Source: Photobacterium alginatilyticum
GTDB taxonomy: Bacteria; Pseudomonadota; Gammaproteobacteria; Enterobacterales; Vibrionaceae
DNA length: 64,000 nt
Reading direction: 5' to 3'
Assembly (NCBI RefSeq): GCF_009910675.1
Contig: NZ_RSEJ01000011.1
Span: 1 to 64,000 of the forward strand
Positions within the stretch are counted from its first letter, which is position 1. Each line of letters begins with the position of its first letter. The notes beneath the pieces are model-generated. The model had not been told where the DNA came from. It made no database searches and saw only the letters and a program-made list of their open reading frames with translations. Shown here piece after piece: positions 53,562 to 61,992 of the stretch. A program made the position numbers and the translations under genes.

Positions 53562-54187
53562 TACTCGTCCAGTAGTTTGTGCTGGAGAGCGAACCGGATC
53601 AGGTCAACGTTGTTGGATAAGTTCAGTTTGCTGAGAATGTTGGCCCGGTGGACATGGATGGTTTTGTGGCTGATGGAAAGTGCCACTCCGACCTCTTTGA
53701 CATCCATTCCCTTGATGAGGTGGTTGAATACCTCACGCTCGCGTTTGGTGAGCTCGTCCAGTGCTTTGGGCTCGGCCGGTGCATTGCTGAGGTTGAACAA
53801 GGCATCGGCGCACAAGTAGCGATCGCCGCCGGCAACAGTGCGTATGGCGGTAACCAGCTCTCCCGGCCCACAACGTTTAGAGAGGTAGCCGCAGGCTCCG
53901 GCTTCTATCGCCTTGCTGACAAATGAGGCCGAATCATAGATGCTGAGAATAATGGCGCGAAAGTCGGGATTGTCTTTTTTTAGCCGCTCTAACAGGCTCA
54001 GTCCGCTCTCGTCCGGCATGGAGATATCAATCACCGCGACATCGACCTCAGCTCGTGACAGTGCGGAGAAGGCATCCTTGGCCGAGCTGTATTCTCCCTT
54101 AACTTCTATATCAGATTCAACGTTAAGAAGCTGGGCAAAACCGGAACGCACCATGATGTGGTCATCGACCAGGGCGACAGAAATCAT
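53561..54187 (-). CDS. uhpA: UhpA-like NarL-family response regulator
   Basis: A 208-residue two-component regulator. The receiver domain (about 1-120) has VALVDDHIMVRSGFAQLL, phospho-acceptor Asp in VAVIDISMPDESG and the YLSKRC switch Lys; the LuxR-type helix-turn-helix (about 142-205) reads LTKREREVFNHLIKGMDVKE and SHKTIHVHRANILSKL. Start MISVALVDDH was preferred because AAGGA lies just upstream; ten codons earlier is another ATG. Probable target: the afuABC promoter. Confidence 0.9.
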   Translation of the reverse strand: MISVALVDDHIMVRSGFAQLLNVESDIEVKGEYSSAKDAFSALSRAEVDVAVIDISMPDESGLSLLERLKKDNPDFRAIILSIYDSASFVSKAIEAGACGYLSKRCGPGELVTAIRTVAGGDRYLCADALFNLSNAPAEPKALDELTKREREVFNHLIKGMDVKEVGVALSISHKTIHVHRANILSKLNLSNNVDLIRFALQHKLLDE

Positions 54188-54568
54188 TGTTAATCCTTTT
54201 TTTGCAAATCGTCGCAAAATGACCGAGTGTATTCAATTCACTCATAAGACGATGTGATGATACTCGCTAAATATATTTGAGGTACCCAACTTAGATCTCA
54301 AAATACACGTTTCATCATTGTAAATTTTGCATTGGGGAGGTGATTAATGTTCTCTATCGATATGTTTGTTATGCCTTGAGTTGAATAATGGTCTTTCCGA
54401 ATTTGCCATTTCTTGCTTATGTTTTGGTTGCGAATGTGATTCTAATCTTTAATGGTTATTAACCATTAATGACAATAAAAACCTAAATTTGGACTTGATA
54501 TTAATGATAGAAGCCTGATTCTCTATGAGAATATTCACATTTTTCTGATTTACGATAATTACAGGGGC
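54188..54568. other. AT-rich gap with a perfect palindrome
   Basis: About 380 bases holding the uhpA promoter region and the 3' flank of the Tpx-like gene. A perfect inverted repeat TTAATGGTT-ATT-AACCATTAA lies at 54449-54469, with no U-run in either direction. I see no gene. Confidence 0.45.
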
Positions 54569-55072
54569 TTATACATTTAATGAGTGTATTGCATCATGGA
54601 AAATAGTGAGCCTATTAAAATCTTGAACCCTTTTGCTATAACTGATTATCCCGAGGTTATCAATGCCTAAAACTGCTGGTGCTGCTAGCCCTCTAAATAT
54701 TCCTGAATTAATGGTAACACCGTATTGGTCCGTAAAATATTTATCGTTGAAGAAACTGGCCATTTGAATGTAATCTAGTCCTTCTTTTGTGCAAAATTCA
54801 CGCATAGCCAAAGGTAGGTCTGCGGATATACAGAGAAAAATAATATCATTGTTTTTAGAAGCAAGAAAATTTAAATCTCTAATGGACTGTGCACACTCTG
54901 ATATATGAACAGATAGGAATATGTTTATAATTACACTTTTTCCTTTTAAATCATTAAGAGATAAGTTTGAAATGTTTTCATCAACTAATGTAAAAATTGG
55001 TGCCAAATCACCGACAAAAGGAAGTTTTCCAAAGGTATTGATGGATTCATTTTTATAAAGATCAGTAGGCAT
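54569..55072 (-). CDS. Tpx-like peroxiredoxin paralogue with lost active-site residues
   Basis: A 167-residue protein matching thiol peroxidase Tpx in length and order: FTLVDENISNLSLNDLKGKS, then INIFLSVHISECAQSIRDLN with the peroxidatic Cys, CISADLPLAMREFC with the resolving Cys, and FRGLAAPAVLGID. Two catalytic residues are replaced: the Thr three residues before the peroxidatic Cys is Ile (ISEC), and the conserved Arg of GLAARAV is Pro. Normal peroxide reduction is therefore doubtful; it may be a sensor, a chaperone or decaying. It lies in very AT-rich DNA. The start was placed at MPTDLYKN, which restores the family length; a TTG 15 codons upstream would overlap the next gene. Confidence 0.75.
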   Translation of the reverse strand: MPTDLYKNESINTFGKLPFVGDLAPIFTLVDENISNLSLNDLKGKSVIINIFLSVHISECAQSIRDLNFLASKNNDIIFLCISADLPLAMREFCTKEGLDYIQMASFFNDKYFTDQYGVTINSGIFRGLAAPAVLGIDNLGIISYSKRVQDFNRLTIFHDAIHSLNV

Positions 55073-55091
55073 TACTTTTCTCACACGATTT

Positions 55092-55358
55092 TTAACAATG
55101 TGGTTTGGAAATTTCAAAGTTTAGGAGGTTTAAAATATGTTGGTATTCCCTCGTGTTATTAAGTGCCGTAGTAAAAACAGATGGCTGAGATTGGTATGTT
55201 GCCATTAATGCAAATTCAAGATTGTTCTCATGTATATCATCACACATGAAAACAGCTATAATACAACATTTTGTGTTATCATCATCAATGTTTAACTCTA
55301 AGAACTTACTTATATTGATAAGTTTTCTTAACCGAGATTGCCTATCGAAAAAAGACAT
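55092..55358 (-). CDS. Hypothetical protein upstream of the Tpx-like gene
   Basis: An 88-residue protein with no recognised domain. It has paired Cys (KCCIIAVFMCDD) in a hydrophobic strand near 31-42 and ends in a Cys. It sits 19 bases before the Tpx-like start on the same strand, so the two are probably one operon. GGA lies before the ATG at weak spacing. Base composition is AT-rich like the neighbour. Confidence 0.45.
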   Translation of the reverse strand: MSFFDRQSRLRKLINISKFLELNIDDDNTKCCIIAVFMCDDIHENNLEFALMATYQSQPSVFTTALNNTREYQHILNLLNFEISKPHC

Positions 55359-55602
55359 ATTAGTTCCGTGCTAATAATTAAATTGAACGTGTCTTTACTG
55401 TTCAGATGTGTTCATTGGTTATTTCATAAAGAATATAAACGTCACCATATCATTTGATTTCGTTAAACTGTATTTTATTATATATTGATGTGAGCATTTC
55501 TTTTAGTTTTGAAATCAAAGTTAATGCCATGTTTAACATCGATTAATTCGTGGTGTTCAAATCTTTATTTGATATTTTTTGGTTACATGTTTTTTAAAGT
55601 AA

Positions 55603-55923
55603 CTAGAATAAATATTCTGATACTTTGGTGCTGATTCCATAATCTAGTTTTTCAGTTGTTTTACTAGTGAATGGCATAACTTTGTTCTTGGTACCATCGG
55701 ATTTTATTGTTAACTCATTTCCTCCGGTAAGGAGAATTTTATACCCGGTAATAACGGACTGAGTCATGCCGTTAACATCAAAGTATTCTTCGATGTTACT
55801 AAATCCTGTAACTTGCTGTAACTGAAGTCCATCGTTAAAGAAGAGAGATATATTAGATTGGTCTGATTTATTTTTAAGTATGTCACAGATGTAAGCGGCT
55901 GAATCGATATTAAATACAATCAT
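55603..55923 (-). CDS. Hypothetical protein in the AT-rich stretch
   Basis: A 106-residue protein (from ATG 55923, which has AGG seven bases upstream) with mixed alpha/beta character and no recognised motif; it begins MIVFNIDSAAYICDIL. The frame stays open to an ATG at 56037, which would add a basic N-terminus with CDLC, but no ribosome site is seen there. It shares the AT-rich composition of the Tpx-like pair and may have arrived with it. Confidence 0.4.
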   Translation of the reverse strand: MIVFNIDSAAYICDILKNKSDQSNISLFFNDGLQLQQVTGFSNIEEYFDVNGMTQSVITGYKILLTGGNELTIKSDGTKNKVMPFTSKTTEKLDYGISTKVSEYLF

Positions 55924-56184
55924 TATGAAACCTATTGTTAACTCTTGAAATTTATTTGTGAAATCTATCACTTTTTTGCGTCTATCTGGTCTAACCATCA
56001 ACATTTTTTTGTAACAGAGATCACATTGTGTATCCATATGTAAGCACTATGGTATTGAAATTTGGGCAGTTTGCTTGAACGAGTCATGTTACATTTCTTA
56101 TCTCTGCCTATTTGATTGGCTTCGATACGCCATCACAAACAGTCAGCTGATTCACATAAATGTGAACTCAGTAGCATGTGTTTT

Positions 56185-56198
56185 TTGATCTATCTCAA
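56185..56198 (+). promoter_or_regulatory. FNR box of the nap operon
   Basis: TTGAT-CTAT-CTCAA differs from the FNR consensus TTGAT-N4-ATCAA by one base. It lies about 73 bases before the start inferred from the -10 box, consistent with anaerobic induction of nap. Confidence 0.65.
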
Positions 56199-56212
56199 AG
56201 AGGTATACCCTT

Positions 56213-56228
56213 TACCCCCTAAGAGGTA
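56213..56228 (+). promoter_or_regulatory. NarP/NarL 7-2-7 site of the nap operon
   Basis: TACCCCC-TA-AGAGGTA has the inverted 7-2-7 heptamer layout used by NarP and NarL; the right heptamer fits fully and the left misses one base. Another AGAGGTA heptamer lies at 56199-56205. The centre would be near -44 from a start at about 56265, the position of the NarP site in E. coli nap. Confidence 0.55.
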
Positions 56229-56250
56229 TGCCTTGTCGATTTTTTAAGCA

Positions 56251-56260
56251 TAAATTATTA
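56251..56260 (+). promoter_or_regulatory. Probable -10 region of the nap promoter
   Basis: TAAATTATTA lies downstream of the FNR and NarP sites at the right distance for activator-dependent transcription, leaving a leader of about 140 bases before napD. No -35 box is evident, as expected for an activated promoter. Confidence 0.4.
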
Positions 56261-56402
56261 ATAGTCCACACAAAAAATGCGTGTTTAAGTGGCAGGGCCA
56301 AATCGTAACCTACACCCTACCTGTCATCCGTGTTTTGCCGCTTATACATGCGCTCCTTAGTGGTTTGGAGTGGTGTGATGCCTGCTTGGGAGGGCTCAAT
56401 TA

Positions 56403-56678
56403 ATGAATGATTACCATGTCTGCAGTTTGGTTGTGTATGTGTCGGCCGAGCATGCCGAATCGGTAAAGAAAACCATAGAGAGCCTGAAAGGGGCCGAAGT
56501 ACCTGTAAGCAATGAAGTAGGAAAGATGGTTGTGGTGCTTGAGGGAGACAGCAAAGACGGGTTGGTAGAACGCTTCGAGAAAATCAAAACAATGCCCGGC
56601 GTAATAACCGTCACTCTGGTGTACCACCAAATGGATGAGCAATCTGAGCTTAAGGAAGCCAACAATGACAGTCAGTAG
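56403..56678 (+). CDS. napD: NapD chaperone of periplasmic nitrate reductase
   Basis: A 91-residue ferredoxin-fold cytoplasmic chaperone that binds the Tat signal of NapA and holds export until the cofactor is in place. Typical start [20 protein letters not shown], the strand [20 protein letters not shown], and a variable tail. GGAGG is nine bases before the ATG. It overlaps napA by 14 bases. It is first in the operon; napF and napE are not present upstream in this window. Confidence 0.93.
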   Translation: MNDYHVCSLVVYVSAEHAESVKKTIESLKGAEVPVSNEVGKMVVVLEGDSKDGLVERFEKIKTMPGVITVTLVYHQMDEQSELKEANNDSQ

Positions 56679-59151
56679 ACGTAGTTTCTTAAAGGCCAAC
56701 GCAGCGGCAGCCGCCGCGGCAGCAGCGGGTTTGACAATACCTGTTTCTGTTGCCCAAGCTGCTGGTGAAGACAAGAATGTTAAGTGGGACAAGGCACCGT
56801 GTCGTTTCTGTGGTACCGGCTGTAGCGTGCTGGTCGGGACACAAAACGGCCGGGTGGTGGCATCCCAGGGGGATCCGGACGCACCGGTAAATAAGGGGCT
56901 GAACTGTATCAAAGGCTATTTTCTGCCTAAGATCATGTACGGTAAAGATCGCCTGACTCAGCCGATGTTGCGTAAGACCGATGGTGTGTATGACAAGGAA
57001 GGAGAGTTCACGCCGGTAAGCTGGGATGAAGCCTTCGATGTGATGGCGGATAAATTCAAGCAGGCACTGAAGGAAAAAGGGCCAACCTCGGTTGGGATGT
57101 TTGGCTCGGGACAATGGACAGTCTGGGAAGGTTATGCCGCCGCCAAGTTGTACAAGGCCGGTTTCCGCTCGAACAATATCGATCCCAATGCCCGCCACTG
57201 TATGGCATCTGCTGTTGTCGGTTTTGCTCGTACCTTTGGTATGGATGAGCCGATGGGGAGTTATGACGATCTTGAGCATGCCGATGCCTTTGTACTTTGG
57301 GGCTCGAATATGGCTGAGATGCACCCCATCTTATGGACCCGTTTGACAGACCGCCGACTGTCGTCAGACAAGGTAAAAGTGGCTGTGCTGTCGACCTTTA
57401 CCCACCGTAGCTATGAACTTGCCGATAATCCGATCATATTTACTCCGCAAACCGATTTGGCGATCCTCAACTTTATCGCCCACTACATTATTTCCAATAA
57501 CAAGGTAAACAAGGAGTTCCTCGACAAGCACGTCAATATTCGCAAGGGTGACACGGATATCGGCTACGGCTTGCGTCCGACCCACCCGCTGGAAAAAGCC
57601 GCCAAGAACCCTGGCAGCAAGAAATCGACGCCGATGAGCTTCGATGACTATGCCAAGTTTGTCTCTACCTATACCGCCGAATATACCTCCGAGCTGTCGG
57701 GGGTACCGGTTGATCAGCTTAACGAGCTGGCAGAGATGTATGCGGATCCGGACATCAAGGTTGTATCTTACTGGACGATGGGCTTTAACCAGCACACCCG
57801 CGGTGTTTGGGCCAACAACCTCGTTTATAACATTCACCTGCTGACCGGTAAGATCTCCAAGCCTGGCTGTGGGCCGTTTTCACTGACAGGCCAGCCATCG
57901 GCCTGCGGTACTGCGCGTGAAGTCGGTACATTTGCCCATCGCCTACCAGCCGATATGGTGGTGATGAATCCCAAGCACCGTGAGATGTGCGAAACCAAAT
58001 GGAATATTCCGGCTGGGACGATTCCGCCGAAACCCGGCTATCATGCGGTTCTTCAGGATCGGATGCTCAAAGACCGTAAGCTCAATGCCTACTGGGTGAT
58101 GTGTAACAACAACATGCAGGCAGGACCGAATATTAACCAGGAGCGTCTGCCAGGCTATCGTGATCCGGCCAACTTTATTGTCACTTCCGATCCCTACCCA
58201 ACCGTCACGGCCATGGCCTCGGATTTGATTTTGCCAACAGCTATGTGGGTGGAAAAAGAAGGTGCTTACGGTAATGCCGAGCGTCGAACTCAGTTCTGGC
58301 GTCAGCAGATTTCACCACCGGGTGAAGCTAAGTCTGATCTGTGGCAGCTCATGGAGTTCTCGAAGCGCTTTAAAGTCGAGGAAGTGTGGCCGAAGGAACT
58401 GATCGCCAAGAAACCTGAGCTCAAAGGCAAGACACTGTTCGAAGTGCTGTTTGAAAACGGCACGGTCAATAAGTTCAGTACTGACGAGCTGGCGGCGGAT
58501 CAGCTTAATGACGAATCGCGTGACTTTGGCTTCTATGTCCAGAAAGGCCTGTTCGAAGAATATGCCTACTTTGGCCGTGGCCATGCCCACGATTTGGCTC
58601 CGTTTGATATGTATCACCAATCCCGAGGTTTACGTTGGCCTGTAGTCGACGGCAAGGAAACCGTCTGGCGTTATGCCGAAGGCTATGACCCATATGTCAA
58701 AAAAGGTGAAGAGTTTGCCTTCTATGGCAAGCCGGATAAAAAAGCTGTGATTTTTGCGTTGCCATATGAGCCGGCAGCGGAATCACCTGATGAGGAATAC
58801 GATCTTTGGCTCTCTACAGGTCGGGTACTTGAACATTGGCATACCGGCTCGATGACGCGTCGTGTGCCTGAGCTTTACCGTTCGTACCCCGATGCTGTGG
58901 TTTATATGCATCCGCTGGATGCCAAGAAGCGCGGTCTGCGTCGTGGCGATGCGATTAAGATTGCCTCACGTCGTGGGGAAGTACTGTCCCATGTTGAAAC
59001 ACGGGGACGGAACAGGGTACCGCAGGGCTTGGTATATATGCCGTTCTTCGATGCCAGCCAGCTGACGAACAAGCTCACGCTGGATGCCACGGATCCACTT
59101 TCAAAAGAAACCGACTTCAAGAAATGTGCGGTGAAAGTGGTTAAGGCCTAA
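56665..59151 (+). CDS. napA: Periplasmic nitrate reductase catalytic subunit NapA
   Basis: An 828-residue molybdoenzyme that reduces nitrate to nitrite in the periplasm. It starts with a Tat signal [19 protein letters not shown], cleavage near residue 31-33. The 4Fe-4S site uses CRFCGTGC (Cys46, Cys49, Cys53) and a later Cys in GLNCIKG. The Mo-coordinating Cys179 lies in [13 protein letters not shown]. Further molybdopterin-guanine contacts are [25 protein letters not shown] and the C-terminal [18 protein letters not shown]. The ATG at MTVSRRSF has AAGGA seven bases upstream; a longer frame (+10 residues) is unlikely. It takes electrons from NapB. Confidence 0.97.
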   Translation: MTVSRRSFLKANAAAAAAAAAGLTIPVSVAQAAGEDKNVKWDKAPCRFCGTGCSVLVGTQNGRVVASQGDPDAPVNKGLNCIKGYFLPKIMYGKDRLTQPMLRKTDGVYDKEGEFTPVSWDEAFDVMADKFKQALKEKGPTSVGMFGSGQWTVWEGYAAAKLYKAGFRSNNIDPNARHCMASAVVGFARTFGMDEPMGSYDDLEHADAFVLWGSNMAEMHPILWTRLTDRRLSSDKVKVAVLSTFTHRSYELADNPIIFTPQTDLAILNFIAHYIISNNKVNKEFLDKHVNIRKGDTDIGYGLRPTHPLEKAAKNPGSKKSTPMSFDDYAKFVSTYTAEYTSELSGVPVDQLNELAEMYADPDIKVVSYWTMGFNQHTRGVWANNLVYNIHLLTGKISKPGCGPFSLTGQPSACGTAREVGTFAHRLPADMVVMNPKHREMCETKWNIPAGTIPPKPGYHAVLQDRMLKDRKLNAYWVMCNNNMQAGPNINQERLPGYRDPANFIVTSDPYPTVTAMASDLILPTAMWVEKEGAYGNAERRTQFWRQQISPPGEAKSDLWQLMEFSKRFKVEEVWPKELIAKKPELKGKTLFEVLFENGTVNKFSTDELAADQLNDESRDFGFYVQKGLFEEYAYFGRGHAHDLAPFDMYHQSRGLRWPVVDGKETVWRYAEGYDPYVKKGEEFAFYGKPDKKAVIFALPYEPAAESPDEEYDLWLSTGRVLEHWHTGSMTRRVPELYRSYPDAVVYMHPLDAKKRGLRRGDAIKIASRRGEVLSHVETRGRNRVPQGLVYMPFFDASQLTNKLTLDATDPLSKETDFKKCAVKVVKA

Positions 59152-59168
59152 CAGACAGGAACAGAGCG

Positions 59169-59933
59169 ATGAAGACTTCGCGCTTTAGAACTTCAGACAG
59201 CCGCCGGCGTTTCTTGCGAGACGCTGTGCGGACAGCCGTTGGTGTAGGTGCCGCGGCTACAGTATTGGGGTTGCAGTCTAGGCAAAGCCAGGCCGATGTC
59301 GGTGTGCCAATCCGCCCGCCGGGGGCGCTGGATGAACCTGATTTCCTTCAGGCTTGTTTGCGCTGTGGCTTGTGTGTTCAGGCTTGTCCCTATGACACTT
59401 TGAAGCTGGCGACACTCCTCTCACCGGTCGCGACCGGAACGCCGTATTTTACGGCTCGGGATATACCGTGCGAGATGTGTGAAGACATTCCTTGTGTTGT
59501 CGACTGCCCGAGTGGGGCTCTTGACCATGCCCTCACGGACATTGATGACGCCAGAATGGGTACGGCAGTGCTGATAGACCATGAAACTTGCCTGAACTGG
59601 CTTGGATTGCGGTGTGATGTCTGCCACCGGGTTTGTCCGCTGATCGATGAGGCGATCACCCTGGAGCCGGTACGCAACCAGCGAACGGGTTACCATGCCA
59701 AGTTTATCCCTACCGTGCACTCAGATGTCTGTACCGGTTGTGGTAAATGCGAACAGGCCTGTGTGCTGGATGAGGCGGCAATCAAGGTGGTACCGACGGC
59801 GTTGGCGAAAGGACAGATGGGGCAGCATTACCGGTTGGGCTGGGAAGAAAAGGCTCGACAGGGTGAAAGCCTGGTCCCGGAAGATCTGACGCTGCCCGTC
59901 CGCAAACCTGAAGGCGCAGGGGGAGGTCAGTAA
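59169..59933 (+). CDS. napG: NapG ferredoxin-type protein
   Basis: A 254-residue periplasmic iron-sulfur protein with a Tat signal ([17 protein letters not shown]). Four 4Fe-4S motifs can be read: [40 protein letters not shown] and [13 protein letters not shown]. With NapH it forms a quinol dehydrogenase route that passes electrons from menaquinol or ubiquinol to the Nap catalytic pair. AGGA lies upstream of the ATG, and its stop overlaps the napH start. Confidence 0.95.
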   Translation: MKTSRFRTSDSRRRFLRDAVRTAVGVGAAATVLGLQSRQSQADVGVPIRPPGALDEPDFLQACLRCGLCVQACPYDTLKLATLLSPVATGTPYFTARDIPCEMCEDIPCVVDCPSGALDHALTDIDDARMGTAVLIDHETCLNWLGLRCDVCHRVCPLIDEAITLEPVRNQRTGYHAKFIPTVHSDVCTGCGKCEQACVLDEAAIKVVPTALAKGQMGQHYRLGWEEKARQGESLVPEDLTLPVRKPEGAGGGQ

Positions 59934-60799
59934 TGGCAATACGTAATGCGAAAAATCACGCCAAAGACGCTGGCAAGGCGGCAGTGAAAACGCTGGGCTG
60001 GTGGAAAGCCCACCGCTTTTTGCTGCTACGCCGAAGCTGTCAGTTGCTGATCATCGGCTTGTTTATGGTTGGTCCGACGCTGGGTGTGCTGCGGGGCAAC
60101 CTGTCATCAAGCTCTCTGTTTGACACCATTCCGATGACAGATCCGCTGATTTTGCTGCAAACCATTGCCGCCGGGCACCTGCCTGAGCTGACGGCCTTGC
60201 TGGGCGCGCTGATTGTGGTGGTGTTTTACGCCGTGATTGGGCCGCGGGTTTTTTGTGGCTGGGTTTGTCCGCTGAATATGGTGACGGATCTGGCTGCATG
60301 GCTGCGGCGCAAGCTGGGGCTTAAGGTCAGCTACAACTGGTCGTCTCGCCTGCGTTATTGGCTCTTGCCGGTGTTGCTGCTGGGGAGCGCCGTGTCGGGC
60401 ACCGTGCTGTGGAGCTGGATTGATCCGGTTGCCGCGTTGCACCGTGGCCTGGTATTCGGCATGGGGGCGAGCTGGATCCTGATCGTGCTGGTGTTTGCGC
60501 TGGATCTGCTGTTGGTCGAACACGGCTGGTGTGGGCATTTGTGTCCGCTGGGCGCGACTTACGGTGTGATAGGCAGCAAGAGCCTGCTCCGGGTAACGGC
60601 CACAAATCGTGAGGCATGCAACAAGTGTATGGATTGCTTCAATGTGTGTCCCGAGCCAGAAATACTGCGTCAGCCGCTTAAAGAGGGCGATCGTCGGGTG
60701 ATGAGCCAGGACTGTATCAGCTGCGGGCGATGCATCGATGTCTGTTCCGAAAGGGTATTGGAATTTAAAACAAGAATTGGAGCCAAATATGAAGGGTAA
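59933..60799 (+). CDS. napH: NapH membrane iron-sulfur quinol dehydrogenase
   Basis: A 288-residue inner-membrane protein with four helices (about 30-50, 77-100, 135-160, 172-192), the paired cytoplasmic CGWVCPLNM and CGHLCPLGA motifs, and two C-terminal 4Fe-4S clusters (CNKCMDCFNVCPE and CISCGRCIDVCSE). A long basic N-terminus precedes the first helix. TAATG overlap with napG and a strong GGAGG signal imply coupled translation. It overlaps napB by 11 bases. Confidence 0.95.
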   Translation: MAIRNAKNHAKDAGKAAVKTLGWWKAHRFLLLRRSCQLLIIGLFMVGPTLGVLRGNLSSSSLFDTIPMTDPLILLQTIAAGHLPELTALLGALIVVVFYAVIGPRVFCGWVCPLNMVTDLAAWLRRKLGLKVSYNWSSRLRYWLLPVLLLGSAVSGTVLWSWIDPVAALHRGLVFGMGASWILIVLVFALDLLLVEHGWCGHLCPLGATYGVIGSKSLLRVTATNREACNKCMDCFNVCPEPEILRQPLKEGDRRVMSQDCISCGRCIDVCSERVLEFKTRIGAKYEG

Positions 60800-61223
60800 G
60801 TTTGTTGTGTCTGCACTGCTTGCAGCATTTGTTAGCGTAGCAGCATTCGCTGAGGTTACCTCGCTACGTGGCGATCAAGGCATTGGCGAAGGCAATGAGG
60901 TGGAGGCGATTAAGCAAGTGCCGAAAAAACAGGATCGTCTCGCACTTGATTATGTGAACCAGCCGCCGTTGATCCCGCACTCCACTGATCAGGTACAGCT
61001 TAATCCAAGCAATAACGGCTGCCTGGAATGCCACGATGTGGACAAGTACCGTAAATCGGGCGCACCACGTGTCAGTCCGACCCACTATATGGACCGTGAC
61101 AACAAAATGCTGGGAGATGTGGCACCACGACGTTACTTCTGTCTGCAATGCCATGTTACCCAGGTCGATGCGACGCCATTGGTTGAAAATACCTTTCAGC
61201 CTGCCGGTAAATTTGGCCAATAG
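60789..61223 (+). CDS. napB: NapB di-haem cytochrome c
   Basis: A 144-residue precursor with a Sec signal peptide (MKGKFVVSALLAAFVSVAAF, cleavage after AFA) and two haem motifs, CLECH and CLQCH. It is the small subunit that feeds electrons from NapC or NapGH into NapA. The N-terminal LRGDQGIGEGNE and the IPHSTDQVQLNPSNNGCLEC stretch are typical. GGAG lies upstream of the ATG within the end of napH; the longer open frame is not needed. Confidence 0.95.
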   Translation: MKGKFVVSALLAAFVSVAAFAEVTSLRGDQGIGEGNEVEAIKQVPKKQDRLALDYVNQPPLIPHSTDQVQLNPSNNGCLECHDVDKYRKSGAPRVSPTHYMDRDNKMLGDVAPRRYFCLQCHVTQVDATPLVENTFQPAGKFGQ

Positions 61224-61231
61224 GAGGTTGT

Positions 61232-61828
61232 ATGGGAATTAAGCTACCCGGCTTTATCCAGCGCTTCTGGATATGGTTCAGAAAACCGAGCCATTTCGCA
61301 ATTGGAAGCATACTGACGGTAGGTATCGTGGTGGGGATCGTATTCTGGGGCGGGTTTAATACCGCAATGGAAATGACCAATCAGGAAGACTTCTGCATCA
61401 GTTGTCATGAAATGGAGAATAACGTCTATCAGGAATATGTCGGAACCATTCACTACAACAACCGCAGTGGTGTTCGTGCAACCTGTCCGGATTGTCATGT
61501 GCCTAAAGAATGGGTGCCGAAAATGGTACGTAAGATCCAGGCCAGTAAAGAGCTCTACGCTAAAGCATTTGGTATCGTCGATACACCCAAGAAGTTTGAG
61601 GATCATCGTTTTGAGATGGCTTCACGAGAGTGGGAGAGGATGAAGGCCAACGATTCGCAGGAGTGTCGTAACTGTCATAACTTCGAGTACATGGATCTCA
61701 CTACCCAGAAGCCCGTCGCCTCCAAGATCCACAACGAGGCAGAGGATGCAGGCAAAACCTGTATAGACTGCCACAAAGGTATCGCGCACCAGTTACCGAA
61801 AGGCCACAAGATAGAGAAAGCGATCTAG
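61232..61828 (+). CDS. napC: NapC tetra-haem quinol dehydrogenase
   Basis: A 198-residue NapC/NirT protein: one N-terminal membrane helix (HFAIGSILTVGIVVGIVFWG) and a periplasmic domain with four haem motifs, CISCH, CPDCH, CRNCH and CIDCH. It oxidises membrane quinol and passes electrons to NapB. AGGAGG is placed ideally before the ATG, nine bases after napB. It is the last gene of the operon and a terminator follows. Confidence 0.96.
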   Translation: MGIKLPGFIQRFWIWFRKPSHFAIGSILTVGIVVGIVFWGGFNTAMEMTNQEDFCISCHEMENNVYQEYVGTIHYNNRSGVRATCPDCHVPKEWVPKMVRKIQASKELYAKAFGIVDTPKKFEDHRFEMASREWERMKANDSQECRNCHNFEYMDLTTQKPVASKIHNEAEDAGKTCIDCHKGIAHQLPKGHKIEKAI

Positions 61829-61847
61829 CTTTATAACAAACAATGCA

Positions 61848-61882
61848 AATCCCCAATCGAGCAATCGGCTGGGGATTTTTTA
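61848..61882 (+). terminator. Intrinsic terminator of the nap operon
   Basis: AATCCCC (61848-61854) pairs with GGGGATT (61871-61877) around a partly paired loop; a T-run follows. Confidence 0.85.
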
Positions 61883-61992
61883 TTCTTGTCAATAACGTGA
61901 TTTTTATTCATCAGCCGCGTATGGTTTGTCCTAGTCACTAAATTTGGCACGGAGTTGGATAATTGTCTAATTCAGTATGAAGTAGATCTAGC

